DNA of 64,000 bases from Clostridiales bacterium (GTDB lineage Bacteria; Bacillota; Clostridia; Saccharofermentanales; DTU023): positions 62,001 through 126,000 of the forward strand of contig SFFI01000006.1 of the NCBI GenBank assembly GCA_004556925.1, in the 5' to 3' direction. Made by a program: the position numbers and the translations under genes. Under the pieces are notes generated by a model. That model did not search any database, was not told the DNA's origin, and saw only the letters and a list, made by a program, of their open reading frames with translations. Each line of letters begins with the position of its first letter. Position 1 is the first letter of the stretch. Shown piece after piece: positions 1 to 9,662 of this stretch.

Positions 1-1197
1 GTTCTGCACGAGACGCCGATTTTTATCAGCGGTAAGGATGCAGGGATTTATGCAGAAGTTGCTATGCAGTATAACGACAGTTATAACGAGTCAGTTTATA
101 CCTACGCCAATGATATTGCCACGATTGAGGGCGGTACCCATTTAACTGGCTTCCGGTCTGCCCTGACCAAGTGCATTAACGACTATGCCCGCAAGAACCA
201 GCTACTCAAGGACAAGGACCGGAATATTACCGGGGATGACACCCGGGAAGGCTTGGCTGCCATTATCTCTGTTAAGCTGTCTGACCCTCAATTTGAAGGG
301 CAAACCAAGAGCAAACTGGGTAACTCTGAAGTCCGCACGGTGGTGGAAGCCACTATTAATGACAAGTTGAGCGCCTATTTCGAAGAAAATCCCGGTGTAG
401 CCCGGATTGTCATTGATAAGTGCATGGCAGCCTCTCGGGCCAGAGAAGCTGCCCGTCGGGCCCGCGACCTCACTCGGCGCAAGTCAGTCTTTGAAAGCAA
501 CGCCCTGCCTGGGAAATTGGCGGACTGCCAAGAAAACGACCCCACCTGGTGCGAACTCTTTATTGTCGAAGGTGACTCCGCCGGCGGCTCGGCCAAGTCA
601 GGCCGGGAGCGCAAATACCAGGCTATTCTCCCCCTCTGGGGCAAAATGCTCAACGTTGAGAAGACCAGTCAAGACAAGGTCTACAATAATGACAAGCTCA
701 TGCCCGTCGTGATGGCCCTGGGAACCGGGCTAGGACCAGACTTCGACTTATCTAAACTCCGCTACGATAAGATTATTATCATGGCCGACGCCGATGTGGA
801 CGGTTCGCATATTCGAACCCTCCTCCTCACCTTCTTCTTCCGCTTTATGCGGCCCTTGGTAGAAGAAGGCCACGTCTATATCGCCCAAGCCCCCCTGTAC
901 AAGGTCTACCAAGGTGATAAGGAGTTCTACGCTTATGAAGATGCGGATATTGAAACAATCAAGGCCGAACAGGGTTGGGAAAACCCCAAGCTCCAACGCT
1001 TCAAGGGTCTGGGTGAAATGAACCCCGAGCAACTCTGGGAAACCACGATGAACCCCGAAAAACGCAAACTTCTCCAGGTCAACGTCTCCGACCTGCAAGA
1101 GGCAGACCAAACCTTCTCCCTGCTCATGGGCGACCAGGTCGAACCACGTCGCGATTTCATTCGCGAAAACGCCCAATACGCGATTTTGGATAATTAG
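1..1197 (+). CDS. gyrB: DNA gyrase subunit B, C-terminal part (5' end outside window)
   Basis: The reading frame is open from base 1, so this is the last ~398 residues of GyrB, the ATPase subunit that with GyrA introduces negative supercoils into DNA. The Toprim domain is intact: EGDSAGGSA begins near base 568, DADVDGSHIR near 784 and QRFKGLGEMNP near 992. These carry the Mg-binding Glu and DxD residues and the GyrB-type C-terminal tail. The usual PLRGK motif reads PLWGK (near base 631), a variant I associate with Oscillospiraceae-type Clostridia. ParE is less likely because the gene is followed directly by parS and parAB, the usual setting of an origin-proximal gyrB. The ATPase domain lies upstream of the window. 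Confidence 0.97.
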   Translation, partial: VLHETPIFISGKDAGIYAEVAMQYNDSYNESVYTYANDIATIEGGTHLTGFRSALTKCINDYARKNQLLKDKDRNITGDDTREGLAAIISVKLSDPQFEGQTKSKLGNSEVRTVVEATINDKLSAYFEENPGVARIVIDKCMAASRAREAARRARDLTRRKSVFESNALPGKLADCQENDPTWCELFIVEGDSAGGSAKSGRERKYQAILPLWGKMLNVEKTSQDKVYNNDKLMPVVMALGTGLGPDFDLSKLRYDKIIIMADADVDGSHIRTLLLTFFFRFMRPLVEEGHVYIAQAPLYKVYQGDKEFYAYEDADIETIKAEQGWENPKLQRFKGLGEMNPEQLWETTMNPEKRKLLQVNVSDLQEADQTFSLLMGDQVEPRRDFIRENAQYAILDN

Positions 1198-1359
1198 CTG
1201 TATCAACTGATAACGCAGCTACTACTAGGTCCTGCCAGATACAGCTAGATATCGCTAGATGCAGGTAGATACAATAGGGCCTTACACCGGTTAGTTAGGA
1301 CATTAAAAATATCCTCCTGCCTTTCGAGTCCATTTCAGGTAGAGAGAACCCTGCATAAT

Positions 1360-1375
1360 TGTTTCACGTGAAACA
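1360..1375. promoter_or_regulatory. parS: parS centromere site 1
   Basis: The 16-bp palindrome TGTTTCACGTGAAACA matches the ParB-binding parS consensus perfectly. It lies between gyrB and parA and is the loading site for ParB, which spreads from here to organise the origin region. The 402-bp gap between gyrB and parA holds this site, a second copy 144 bp away and no convincing gene. Confidence 0.97.
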
Positions 1376-1503
1376 TTCTGTTTCTTTCGCTCATCTGCCC
1401 ATTCAGTTCAGTGAATAAGCCATTGCCAACCTGAAGCCTTGTATCTGATGCATCCTCTAGGCGGTTGAGATGAGCGCTATTCAATTCTACTGGGTCAATG
1501 AAA

Positions 1504-1519
1504 TGTTTCACGTGAAACA
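1504..1519. promoter_or_regulatory. parS: parS centromere site 2
   Basis: This is a second perfect copy of TGTTTCACGTGAAACA, 80 bp upstream of the parA ribosome-binding site. Two perfect parS sites this close together next to parAB are typical of chromosomal, origin-proximal partition loci. Confidence 0.97.
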
Positions 1520-1599
1520 TTTTCATTCTGACTTGAGAAAGCAAACAATCTCCAGCCTACATCTGTTAGACTAAAGACATCACGCGTCAGGAGTACACC

Positions 1600-2370
1600 A
1601 TGATTATCGCGATCTCCAACCAAAAAGGCGGGGTGGGTAAGTCCACGACCTGCATTAATTTGGCCGCAGCCCTGGCCAATCTCAAGGAAAAAGTCTTGAT
1701 TATTGACCTAGACCCCCAAGGAAATACCTCGTCGGGACTGGGTTTCAACCCCCGTGAGCAAGAAAATACCATTTACGACGTCCTCATCGGTGCCAAGACA
1801 ATAGATCAGCTAGTGGTTTCGACTGGGCGCAAGCATTTGGACCTCTGCCCGGGCAATATGGATTTAGCGGGTGCTGAATTAGAGATTGCAGATTTAGAAG
1901 GCCGAGAACTGATTCTGTCAAAGGCTTTGGCTTCAATCCAAGACCAGTACGACGAAATTTTCATTGATTGCCCTCCCTCACTTAGCCTTCTGACCATCAA
2001 TGCCTTGTCTGCGGCTCGGGGCGTTTTAATACCCATTCAGGCGGAATACTACGCCCTAGAAGGCTTAGCCCAGCTGTTGGAAACGGTTACAGCTGTTAAA
2101 AAGCATTGGAATGAGGATTTGGAAGTATTTGCAGCCCTTATCACCATGTATGATAGTCGGACTCAACTAGCCAACCAGGTGGGGGAAGAGATTCGCAATT
2201 ATTTTGGCGACAAGGTATTTAGACGAGAAATACCTCGCAATGTACGTTTGAGTGAGGCCCCTAGCCACCAACAAACGATCTTTGAGTATGAAAATTGGTC
2301 TAAGGGAGCCCGCGCCTACCGCGCCGTAGCCAAGGAATTCCTAGACATGAAGCAAAAGTTTTTAGCCTAG
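1600..2370 (+). CDS. parA: Chromosome partitioning ATPase ParA/Soj
   Basis: A 256-residue ParA/Soj ATPase. The deviant Walker A motif KGGVGKST lies at residues ~9-16, preceded by ISNQ. The Walker A' region (LIIDLDPQGN) is near residue 35 and the Walker B-like IDCPPSL near residue 122. ParA binds DNA non-specifically when ATP-bound and works with ParB-parS in origin segregation, and in many Firmicutes also in control of DnaA. The start is supported by CAGGAG at 1588-1593. The length is normal for the family, and parB follows after 136 bp, presumably in the same transcript. Confidence 0.97.
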   Translation: MIIAISNQKGGVGKSTTCINLAAALANLKEKVLIIDLDPQGNTSSGLGFNPREQENTIYDVLIGAKTIDQLVVSTGRKHLDLCPGNMDLAGAELEIADLEGRELILSKALASIQDQYDEIFIDCPPSLSLLTINALSAARGVLIPIQAEYYALEGLAQLLETVTAVKKHWNEDLEVFAALITMYDSRTQLANQVGEEIRNYFGDKVFRREIPRNVRLSEAPSHQQTIFEYENWSKGARAYRAVAKEFLDMKQKFLA

Positions 2371-2506
2371 AGGCATTCAGGAGAAAGCAGAAAATAGACG
2401 ATCAGGGACTTTAAATTTAGAAGGCTAAAACCTTGTGATCGGTTAATAGCGGTAGTTATGTGTTCATAAGGACTACTAGGTTTACGATGAAAAGGAGGAA
2501 TTGAAG

Positions 2507-3373
2507 ATGACAGCGAAGAAAAAGGGCTTAGGCAAGGGCTTGGGTGCCCTCTTAGATGCCTCGGAAATCCAATTAGCCAAGGAAACAGAGGCCGTATATG
2601 ACCTAGACATCAATGATATTTCTCCCCAGGCTGGCCAACCCCGTAAACTTTTCGACCAGGCGGCCCTACAAGAACTTGCGGATTCCATTGCGCAGGAAGG
2701 TGTGCTCCAGCCCATTATCGTCCGCAAAATCTCTGCCAGGAATTACAGCATTATCGCAGGAGAGAGACGGTGGCGGGCCTCCCGCCTAGCGGGCAAGACT
2801 ACGATCCCAGCCATCATCCGTGATGTGGACGAGCTGACCCAGGTCCGCCAGGCCCTGGTTGAAAATATTCAAAGGGAAGACCTCAATGCCTTAGAGGAAG
2901 CCCAGGCCTACCAAATCCTCCTGGACCGCTACGATATGACCCAGGAAGAACTTGCTAGCAGCCTAGCCAAGTCCCGGTCTGCCATCGCCAACACCCTCCG
3001 GCTCAACAATCTCGAGCCTGAAGTCCAGGACCTCCTGAGCCAGGCCAAGCTTAGCGAAGGTCAGGCCCGTGCCTTATTGGGCATCAAAGACCCACAGCAG
3101 CAAGTGGCCGCAGCCCAATATGTAGTGGATAAAGCGTTCAATGTCCGCCAGACCGAAAATTATGTGCGCTTCTTGACGGCTGACAAAACCCCCAAAGCGA
3201 AATCTCCGCAAGACATCCAGTACGCCCTCTCCGTGAAAAGTGTTGAAGACAAAATCTCGAAAAACCTAGGCGTCAAGGTCAAACTTAAAGACCGGTCAGG
3301 CAAAGGAAAAATCGAAATCCCCTACAAGAATCTCGATGAATTAGATCGCTTAATTGAATTATTGACCGAATAA
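2507..3373 (+). CDS. parB: ParB/Spo0J chromosome partitioning protein
   Basis: A ParB/Spo0J family protein of ~288 residues that binds the two parS sites upstream of parA and spreads as a CTP-dependent clamp. The basic N-terminus KKKGLGKGLGALL is the ParA-stimulating peptide typical of ParB. GERRWRAS is the CTP-binding box, ENIQREDLN follows, and the helix-turn-helix lies near residues 140-165. I chose the ATG at 2507 because AAAGGAGG (2491-2498) is 8 bases upstream. A TTG at 2501 is also in frame but only 2 bases from the ribosome-binding site. Confidence 0.96.
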   Translation: MTAKKKGLGKGLGALLDASEIQLAKETEAVYDLDINDISPQAGQPRKLFDQAALQELADSIAQEGVLQPIIVRKISARNYSIIAGERRWRASRLAGKTTIPAIIRDVDELTQVRQALVENIQREDLNALEEAQAYQILLDRYDMTQEELASSLAKSRSAIANTLRLNNLEPEVQDLLSQAKLSEGQARALLGIKDPQQQVAAAQYVVDKAFNVRQTENYVRFLTADKTPKAKSPQDIQYALSVKSVEDKISKNLGVKVKLKDRSGKGKIEIPYKNLDELDRLIELLTE

Positions 3374-3667
3374 AGCGAAATGCTATCACTTAAATTGGCT
3401 GGGATGAGGAATCTTGAGCAATAGAATCAGTATTTTCCTGCGCTCGCATATGTAACTCCCCTTTAACAAGAAACTTTATATTTTTGATATACTGACAAAT
3501 AATTAGAAGTTCGCCTGCCAGCTATCTTGGGCCTAAGCTGAGCGAGACCGCCTTCGTTTATGAATGTCTTGTGACTTTTCGTAAACCTATCTCTATAAAA
3601 GGTCTATCGCCTGGATCCCATACCATAAAGCTTATGGAGGCGGACTTGGAGTGAAGGAGAAGTATTC

Positions 3668-6600
3668 ATGAGAGAAGCGATTGCACATCGGCAGCGATCT
3701 AATAAAATGGCTGCCTTATTTCTAACTATTCTTCTGTCCCTATCGCTATTGCTAGGACCTTTGGCAGTAGCGGCAGACGAAGATTCCTTACCCCCCCCCT
3801 CATCAGATAATCCTAATACAGGAATAGAAGACGATGGTGGGGCCGGTAATACTGGCGAGGTCAAGTTAGAGCCGGTTTTAATGCAAGCACCTAATACCAC
3901 GGATTGGTCCATTGAGGTCAAGCTCGCAGAAGGAGCGACCGATGGGGGCGATTTTGCAGCAAAAGCTACCACTGTTAAATCGGCTGTTGAAGGCTATTGC
4001 AACACTGACGAGAGGCTTAATGAACTTAAAAATGCCTCCTCTCAAGATCTCCGTAAAGTGCCTCTTAGACAAGCTGCTCATCCTCTGAAAGATGCTCTCA
4101 AAATGCAGCGGTATGATATCGTTGCAAAGCAGGTTGATGAGGACAGCAAGACCATCATTCTCTTTTACAGTCCTATACAAGCTCTAGCTGCCCAATATCG
4201 TTTGCCTAGCGTGGAGAATGCTCAAATGTCGGTTGTTGCCTATGATTGGGCCAATCCTCATATTGACAAGCAGGATGCCAAATGGATGCTGTATCAACCT
4301 CAGCCTGCTAGTCCTGGTTATTATGTGGGTACGGAAGTTGTTCTACCCATGGCAGCTACTTGGCAGACCTATCGCGAATTATCCGCTGTTTTGAATGGTG
4401 AATTTGGTGATACTATAACTAAAATAAAAAGTTATGCATCTCAGTTTGCTGAGATCTTTCCTGACCTTCAAAACGCTCTCAATTCAGTAGATTCTCTCAC
4501 CGACCTGGTGAGGATTGAAGGTACTATCTCTCTGGACATTTTAGTGGATGAAGACCTGGCTTGGGATCGCCTGCCCACTCCAGCCGATATTGATGCGGCC
4601 TTTCTGGCGGCAGATCCTTCCAGCTATTACCCGAAACTCTTTAAGTGTACGGGAGTCGCTTTAACAAACTCTGTCAGTGGTGGCCAGCCAGACCCGTATA
4701 ATCATAGTGAAAAGCGGAAATTTACCCTGACCTGGCAAGTCCTTAACAGCATGCCCGATATGCCAGAAGGTGCAGCTGTCAGCGGCCTCGCCATTGATCA
4801 ATTAGCAGAAAATTATGGGGGTACTTTGGGAGATCTCAAGGCCCAGATTCCGGCAAGTTTCTTTTATCTACCCCAAGAGCGTTACGATAACTACTTTAAC
4901 CGCGTGGAAGAAAACGCTTCGGACGGTAAATTGACCCTAGAATTAGGGAATTTCAGCACCGACCTTCAGCTATATATTCCCCAAATAGCTCAAAATGGTG
5001 CCTCTCTCTCTAAAATTTTTGGTAGCCAGTTGGGAGACACCATTGATGCTGGTATCAGCCTGTTTGTCGGTCAAGTTGATGCAAGACAGCTGTATGTTTA
5101 CCAGGAAAATTATTTTGGCCGTGGCATGGTGGATTGGATAGTGGATTATCCAGCTAAGCCTCTCGCCCAAGCCATTGCAACCTCTCCCCAACTCCAGGGT
5201 GACGCCCTCAGCTATTATATTCCTATGATTAGCGTCCACATTGGGAGCAGCCCCAGTTCGGATGTCATTTACCTGGAGCAAGGCGAGGAAAAAGGAATCC
5301 CTGAGATCTATATTCCTGTCTATCCGAAGGTCGACTCGGTTCAACCTACCGTTCCTATCCTGGAGCCCACACGTACCAATCCGACCCTGATTCAACAAAT
5401 ACAGGAATTGCCGGCTACGGGCGCTGTTGGCCCGAAGTTTCCGGGGGCAACGGGTGACTTCAATACGGACAGCCAATCAGAAGACATCCCAGATAAAGAT
5501 ACAGCAAATAACACAGACAATGACGAACTGGGCGTGGGCAACGACCCAGCCCAGTCTCCTATTGATCTAGATGCAAATCCCGACTCGGATGGCACACCAG
5601 CCCCCAATCCTGCTGAGGAGCCCAAGGTGGACGATAATCCGACCGAAGACGGAGACGTTCCTACTGAGGAGAATAATATCCAGACCCCAGAAGATGCTGA
5701 CAAGGTCACCATTCCCGAGGAAAAGCTGGAGAATGAAGAGAGCGAAGACTCAGAGCTCCAGTATTTTTCTACTTACTCCAAACCACTAGAGGATGCTGAT
5801 CCAGAAATAGAGGAACTAGAAATCTCTGAAGAAGATGACCACTCAGACAATGTCCAGGGCAATCCAGCCTATGATGTTAGTGCAATTGCTAGCTTTGAGG
5901 CCCTTAAAGCGGCAATTGGGGCAGAAGAGGAAAGCCTGACTCTTGCAGCCGATATCACGTTTAACGAGCAGTTGACCATCACTAAAGATTTGACAATTAA
6001 TGGGGCTAACCATTCTCTCAAAGCTGGCACTCCATTAGAAAGTATGTTCATTACCGCAGGGCCATCTCTGACCCTTACGAACCTGACCATGGACGGTGGT
6101 GGGCAAAGCCGTCACATCAAGGCTTTTGATGCCAACCTTACCCTCACGGATGTTACTTTAACAAATGGCTCTTCAGCCAATGATAGCGAGAATAGCGAAG
6201 GCGGGTCAATTTGGCTTACGGGAAAAAACAGCCAACCCCAAGTCACACTTACAAATGTGACGCTGGATGCCAACCAAACAGTCAAAAATAGCCCAAACCC
6301 GCTCACCCGAGGCCACGGGGGCGCTATTTACAGCTATTATGCCAATGTCTTTTTAATTAATTGTACAGTTAGCAATAACCACTCCTGCAAAGATGCAGAG
6401 GGGGGTGCCATCTTCTTTGAAGGAGGCAGCGGAAGCGAGCTAAGCATTTCGGGTGACCAAACTCAGTTTTCTGGAAACCATTGCTTTGAAACGAACATCC
6501 CTGCCAACCAAGGAGGAGCAATTTATTTTGGTCAAGATCGTATCCAGGATAAGGGCCAACCCACCTGCACGATTTCAGGTGGTCACTATACGAGCGGTAC

Positions 6601-9319
6601 ACCCTTCAACACAGGGGGTATCCTTCGATCCTGGAAAGGCGTGGTTACTATCTCGGGTGCTGATTTTATCGTCCCCACAGATGCGGGAGATGCTTATGGG
6701 ATTTCTGGCGGCTCCATCTGTGCGGAAGGCACTAACCTTACCATTGATAAGTGTACTTTTACCAATACAGGTAACGGTAAGGTAACGCATGCCGGAGGCC
6801 TGATTGACATCGTAGGATCGGGCAGCACATCTAACATCACTAACTGTACATTTACCGGCCGCGGCCAGGCTAATGACAAATCATCTGCCACTTTTGGTGG
6901 GGCCATCTGCTATGAGACTGACACTAATGGAAGCCACACCATTGTCAATTGCGAATTTAAAGACTTCTCTAGCGATAATACGGGTGGTGCGATTGCTATT
7001 GGTACAAAGAAAGGCGAAGGTGGCTCTGCCAATGTCACCATCAAAGGCACAACAATAGAAAATACTCAAACTCTCTTCTGGGGTGATCAGGTTGGCGGGG
7101 CTATTTACGTAGGTCCTGGCAACGCGCTGATTCTGGATGGTGCTACCATCAACAATGCTAAAGCTGGCCTAGGTGGTCTCATCTACAATCTAGGCAGTAC
7201 CACGATTACAGGCGACAGCAAGCTTTCTGACGGCTATGTTCATCAAAAAGTTGGGGCTGGTATTTACAATGCTGGCTATCTCAAGCTGGATGCCATGACC
7301 TTGAATGGAAATAATAAAGGAGATTTATCTACAAACCCTAATCACCCGGATAAGAAGCCCATTGAATATCCTGGTCTCAATGTCTATGCTGCCGAGGATG
7401 TCATCATCACTCCTCACGCCAAACTTGATGCCGGAGATGTCCGGGTTTTAGATGGCCAATCTGCTATCTTGTTGACTGGCAACTTAGATAAGCAAATTAA
7501 TGTTTCTATAAGCGAAACGCTCAGCACTAAACCTGCGGAAAAGCAACTCGCGCCCGAAACCGCTAGCCGCAAGCTGGGTTATGTGGTGGCTAAGGGCAGT
7601 GAGGGCTACACCCCCAGTCTGACAGATGCTCAGTCCCTCCACTATTTGACTAAAAACCCGAATGCCCCTAACCAACTGGCTGCAGAACCTGGAGACCATT
7701 TGAGTCCGGGCAAGTGGGACTTTGTCCTAGATCCCGCCAATCAGCAGGTTGTCCTCGGCCAGCGGGCTAAAATGACCTACCACGGCAATGGGACCGATGA
7801 TGCGCAGGTTACTTTTGCTGGTCAGACAGAGACCGATCCTACTCGCGACCAGCTATATTACTTCTATGCTGCTGATGCTAAACCCTACATTTTAGAGGGC
7901 GGCGGCATTCTCCAACTTTCATCAGAGACCCTGCCCGAAAAAAACTATCCCCAGAGACAGAAGTATAACTTCAGGGGTTGGTACCAAGAAGCATCTACTA
8001 ATAATCTCTATGATTTCACGACATCTAGCCCCTTTGGCCGTGCAGAAACTAGTATCTTCGCGTATCCTGATGTTCATGTCTATGCTGGCTGGGAGGCCCT
8101 CCAAGAAAAAACTTTGAAAAAAGTCTGGGGTGATGGCGTAAAGGAAGAAGAGAAGGTTCCGGTTACCCTGACCTTAAGTGGCAGCTATGAAGATCCCTAC
8201 ACGCCTTTAGATACGCTGGCAGATGGCACCACAGAAGCGGCTCCCAGCCCTGCGCCTTTCCTGGCCAAGGCCGATGGCACGTTTGTGGATGGGGATTTCT
8301 CTGAAACACTATCAAGAGACCCTTGGGCCACTCAGCTCTTAGCCGCCAAACAGGTTTATCGCTACGATAAGGAAAACAAGTTAAAAACGATTGATGTTCA
8401 ATATAATTTAGGCGAAAGTCCTGTCCCCGAGGGCATGACTGTTACTTATAACGAAGACTTTGAATCTGGTTTTGTGGCAACCAATGATAAATCCTACAAG
8501 GTGACCTACCGAGTGGATGGTACAAGCCCCAGGTCGTTTACACCCGGTGTTCCAGACGAAAAAATATATGCGAGCAAGAGTACGGTTAATGTAGAGGCAA
8601 ATCTCACCACCGACAGTACAGAACACGAAGGCAAGCAGGGGAACTGGATCTTTAATGGTTGGCAAATCGAAAGTCCTAAAGGTCTGGCCCAAGAGAATGG
8701 CCAATTTACCATGCCACAAGAGGATGTAGTCCTGGTGGGCACTTGGCGCTTTACGCCTAATCCCAAGGTGACCTACCGGGTTGAGGGTATTAGTCCTAGC
8801 CCGTCTACACCTGTACCTGCAGAAAAGGATTATGCGAGCGGCAGTTCAGTTAATGTGGAGGCAAATCTCACGACCACGAGTACAGAACACGAAGGCAAGC
8901 AGGGAACATGGACCTTTAGTGGCTGGCGCATCCAAAGTCCTGATGGACTTGCTCTACAGAGCGGCCAATTTACCATGCCGAATGAGAATGTAGAGCTCGT
9001 AGGATCTTGGGCATTCCAGCCTTCACCAAAGCCAGATCCCAAACCTGAACCAAAGCCGGATCCCAAGCCCGAGCCTCAGCCTCAGCCTACTGTGAGCCAG
9101 ACAATTCCTGAAGTGGTCATTCCTCACAGAGGATCGACACAAGAAGTCAAGATTGGGGGTAACACAGTTATCATCCGCCAGACCCAGCCGACAGTTCAGC
9201 TACCGGCAACTCAAGCCCAAAGTTTGCCCAGAACGGGCCAAAGCAACAGCTTTGGCTGGAGTCTAGGCCTAGGCCTGGCCGGACTAGCCCTTGCCATTGC
9301 GAAGAAAAAATTCTCTTAA
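3668..9319 (+). CDS. Very large LPXTG-anchored surface protein with beta-helix, Cna-B-like and SHIRT-type domains
   Basis: A 1883-residue cell-wall protein. A signal peptide (hydrophobic core ~15-36, ending AVAADE) is followed by an unfamiliar ~500-residue region and then an acidic Pro/Asp/Glu linker (~560-735). Next is a long repetitive right-handed beta-helix region (~738-1270) with many short Thr/Asn/Gly coils. An InlB/Flg_new-like segment (~1365-1478, ending in a GWY strand), a Cna-B-like module starting at TLKKVWGDG (~1481) and two tandem SHIRT-like domains (~1608-1695 and ~1699-1783) follow. The end is a KPDPKPEP stalk, LPRTG (~1853), a membrane helix and a KKK tail, so sortase anchoring is expected. 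AAGGAGA at 3654-3660 supports the start. A likely adhesin; the ligand cannot be inferred. Nine consecutive C residues (3791-3799, codons 42-44) could allow phase variation. Confidence 0.93.
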   Translation: MREAIAHRQRSNKMAALFLTILLSLSLLLGPLAVAADEDSLPPPSSDNPNTGIEDDGGAGNTGEVKLEPVLMQAPNTTDWSIEVKLAEGATDGGDFAAKATTVKSAVEGYCNTDERLNELKNASSQDLRKVPLRQAAHPLKDALKMQRYDIVAKQVDEDSKTIILFYSPIQALAAQYRLPSVENAQMSVVAYDWANPHIDKQDAKWMLYQPQPASPGYYVGTEVVLPMAATWQTYRELSAVLNGEFGDTITKIKSYASQFAEIFPDLQNALNSVDSLTDLVRIEGTISLDILVDEDLAWDRLPTPADIDAAFLAADPSSYYPKLFKCTGVALTNSVSGGQPDPYNHSEKRKFTLTWQVLNSMPDMPEGAAVSGLAIDQLAENYGGTLGDLKAQIPASFFYLPQERYDNYFNRVEENASDGKLTLELGNFSTDLQLYIPQIAQNGASLSKIFGSQLGDTIDAGISLFVGQVDARQLYVYQENYFGRGMVDWIVDYPAKPLAQAIATSPQLQGDALSYYIPMISVHIGSSPSSDVIYLEQGEEKGIPEIYIPVYPKVDSVQPTVPILEPTRTNPTLIQQIQELPATGAVGPKFPGATGDFNTDSQSEDIPDKDTANNTDNDELGVGNDPAQSPIDLDANPDSDGTPAPNPAEEPKVDDNPTEDGDVPTEENNIQTPEDADKVTIPEEKLENEESEDSELQYFSTYSKPLEDADPEIEELEISEEDDHSDNVQGNPAYDVSAIASFEALKAAIGAEEESLTLAADITFNEQLTITKDLTINGANHSLKAGTPLESMFITAGPSLTLTNLTMDGGGQSRHIKAFDANLTLTDVTLTNGSSANDSENSEGGSIWLTGKNSQPQVTLTNVTLDANQTVKNSPNPLTRGHGGAIYSYYANVFLINCTVSNNHSCKDAEGGAIFFEGGSGSELSISGDQTQFSGNHCFETNIPANQGGAIYFGQDRIQDKGQPTCTISGGHYTSGTPFNTGGILRSWKGVVTISGADFIVPTDAGDAYGISGGSICAEGTNLTIDKCTFTNTGNGKVTHAGGLIDIVGSGSTSNITNCTFTGRGQANDKSSATFGGAICYETDTNGSHTIVNCEFKDFSSDNTGGAIAIGTKKGEGGSANVTIKGTTIENTQTLFWGDQVGGAIYVGPGNALILDGATINNAKAGLGGLIYNLGSTTITGDSKLSDGYVHQKVGAGIYNAGYLKLDAMTLNGNNKGDLSTNPNHPDKKPIEYPGLNVYAAEDVIITPHAKLDAGDVRVLDGQSAILLTGNLDKQINVSISETLSTKPAEKQLAPETASRKLGYVVAKGSEGYTPSLTDAQSLHYLTKNPNAPNQLAAEPGDHLSPGKWDFVLDPANQQVVLGQRAKMTYHGNGTDDAQVTFAGQTETDPTRDQLYYFYAADAKPYILEGGGILQLSSETLPEKNYPQRQKYNFRGWYQEASTNNLYDFTTSSPFGRAETSIFAYPDVHVYAGWEALQEKTLKKVWGDGVKEEEKVPVTLTLSGSYEDPYTPLDTLADGTTEAAPSPAPFLAKADGTFVDGDFSETLSRDPWATQLLAAKQVYRYDKENKLKTIDVQYNLGESPVPEGMTVTYNEDFESGFVATNDKSYKVTYRVDGTSPRSFTPGVPDEKIYASKSTVNVEANLTTDSTEHEGKQGNWIFNGWQIESPKGLAQENGQFTMPQEDVVLVGTWRFTPNPKVTYRVEGISPSPSTPVPAEKDYASGSSVNVEANLTTTSTEHEGKQGTWTFSGWRIQSPDGLALQSGQFTMPNENVELVGSWAFQPSPKPDPKPEPKPDPKPEPQPQPTVSQTIPEVVIPHRGSTQEVKIGGNTVIIRQTQPTVQLPATQAQSLPRTGQSNSFGWSLGLGLAGLALAIAKKKFS
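8491..9015 (+). repeat. Two tandem SHIRT-like domain repeats inside the surface protein gene
   Basis: Two copies about 268 bp apart encode YKVTYRV or PKVTYRV, then Y-S/G-SxVNVEANLTT, TEHEGKQG, GW and QFTMP. The DNA is highly similar around the VEANLTT and TEHEGKQG codons, which points to a recent duplication. Such stalk modules often vary in number between strains. Confidence 0.8.
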
Positions 9320-9394
9320 TCACACTGCTTGGCTTGGCTAGTTCAGGCTAACTAAGCCAACGCTCTGTATAAACAGCTTTAGTTTTAAAAAAGC

Positions 9395-9425
9395 AAAAGG
9401 CCCATGCATGAGGCATGGGCCTTTT
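9395..9425 (+). terminator. Intrinsic terminator, probably bidirectional
   Basis: A perfect 13-bp stem, AAAAGGCCCATGC pairing with GCATGGGCCTTTT around a 5-base loop, lies 76 bp after the surface-protein stop. The outer A and T runs let it act on both strands, so it can also end transcription of the tRNA-Ser gene coming from the right. Confidence 0.9.
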
Positions 9426-9448
9426 ATAAAATGATTTTGATATCATTA

Positions 9449-9540
9449 TGGCGGAGGGAGTGGGATTCGAACCCACGGAGGGCTATAAACCCCCGCCGGT
9501 TTTCAAGACCGGTGCCTTCAGCCAACTCGACCATCCCTCC
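9449..9540 (-). tRNA. tRNA-Ser (anticodon TGA)
   Basis: On the minus strand the sequence runs from GGAGGGATGGTCGAG through the anticodon loop CTTGAAA to GGGTTCGAATCCC and an encoded CCA. The anticodon TGA lies at the complement of 9503-9505. The acceptor arm GGAGGGA pairs with TCCCTCC, and the long variable arm expected of tRNA-Ser is present. Length is 92 nt including CCA. The gene is isolated rather than in a tRNA cluster. Confidence 0.96.
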
Positions 9541-9662
9541 AGCTTGTAGCGAGCTGCGCGATTGCCCTAGCAAAACTCGGCTTTAAAGCTATCGTCGCAA
9601 CTAAGCGTGTTAAGTCTAAAATGTGAGGCCAGCTTTGTCAAACATGATTGTATTAACATAGT

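Noticed and set aside
1335..1544. 69-residue minus-strand ORF between gyrB and parA
   Set aside because: It reads through both parS sites (FHVKH and FHVKQ are just their translation) and has no ribosome-binding site.
3462..3492. Promoter upstream of the surface-protein gene (TTAACA and TATACT)
   Set aside because: The spacing is 19 bp and both boxes are weak matches, too poor to call in an AT-rich stretch.
9404..9586. 60-residue ORF over the tRNA-Ser gene
   Set aside because: The RREWDSNPRR peptide is the translation of the tRNA antisense and arises at many tRNA-Ser genes.
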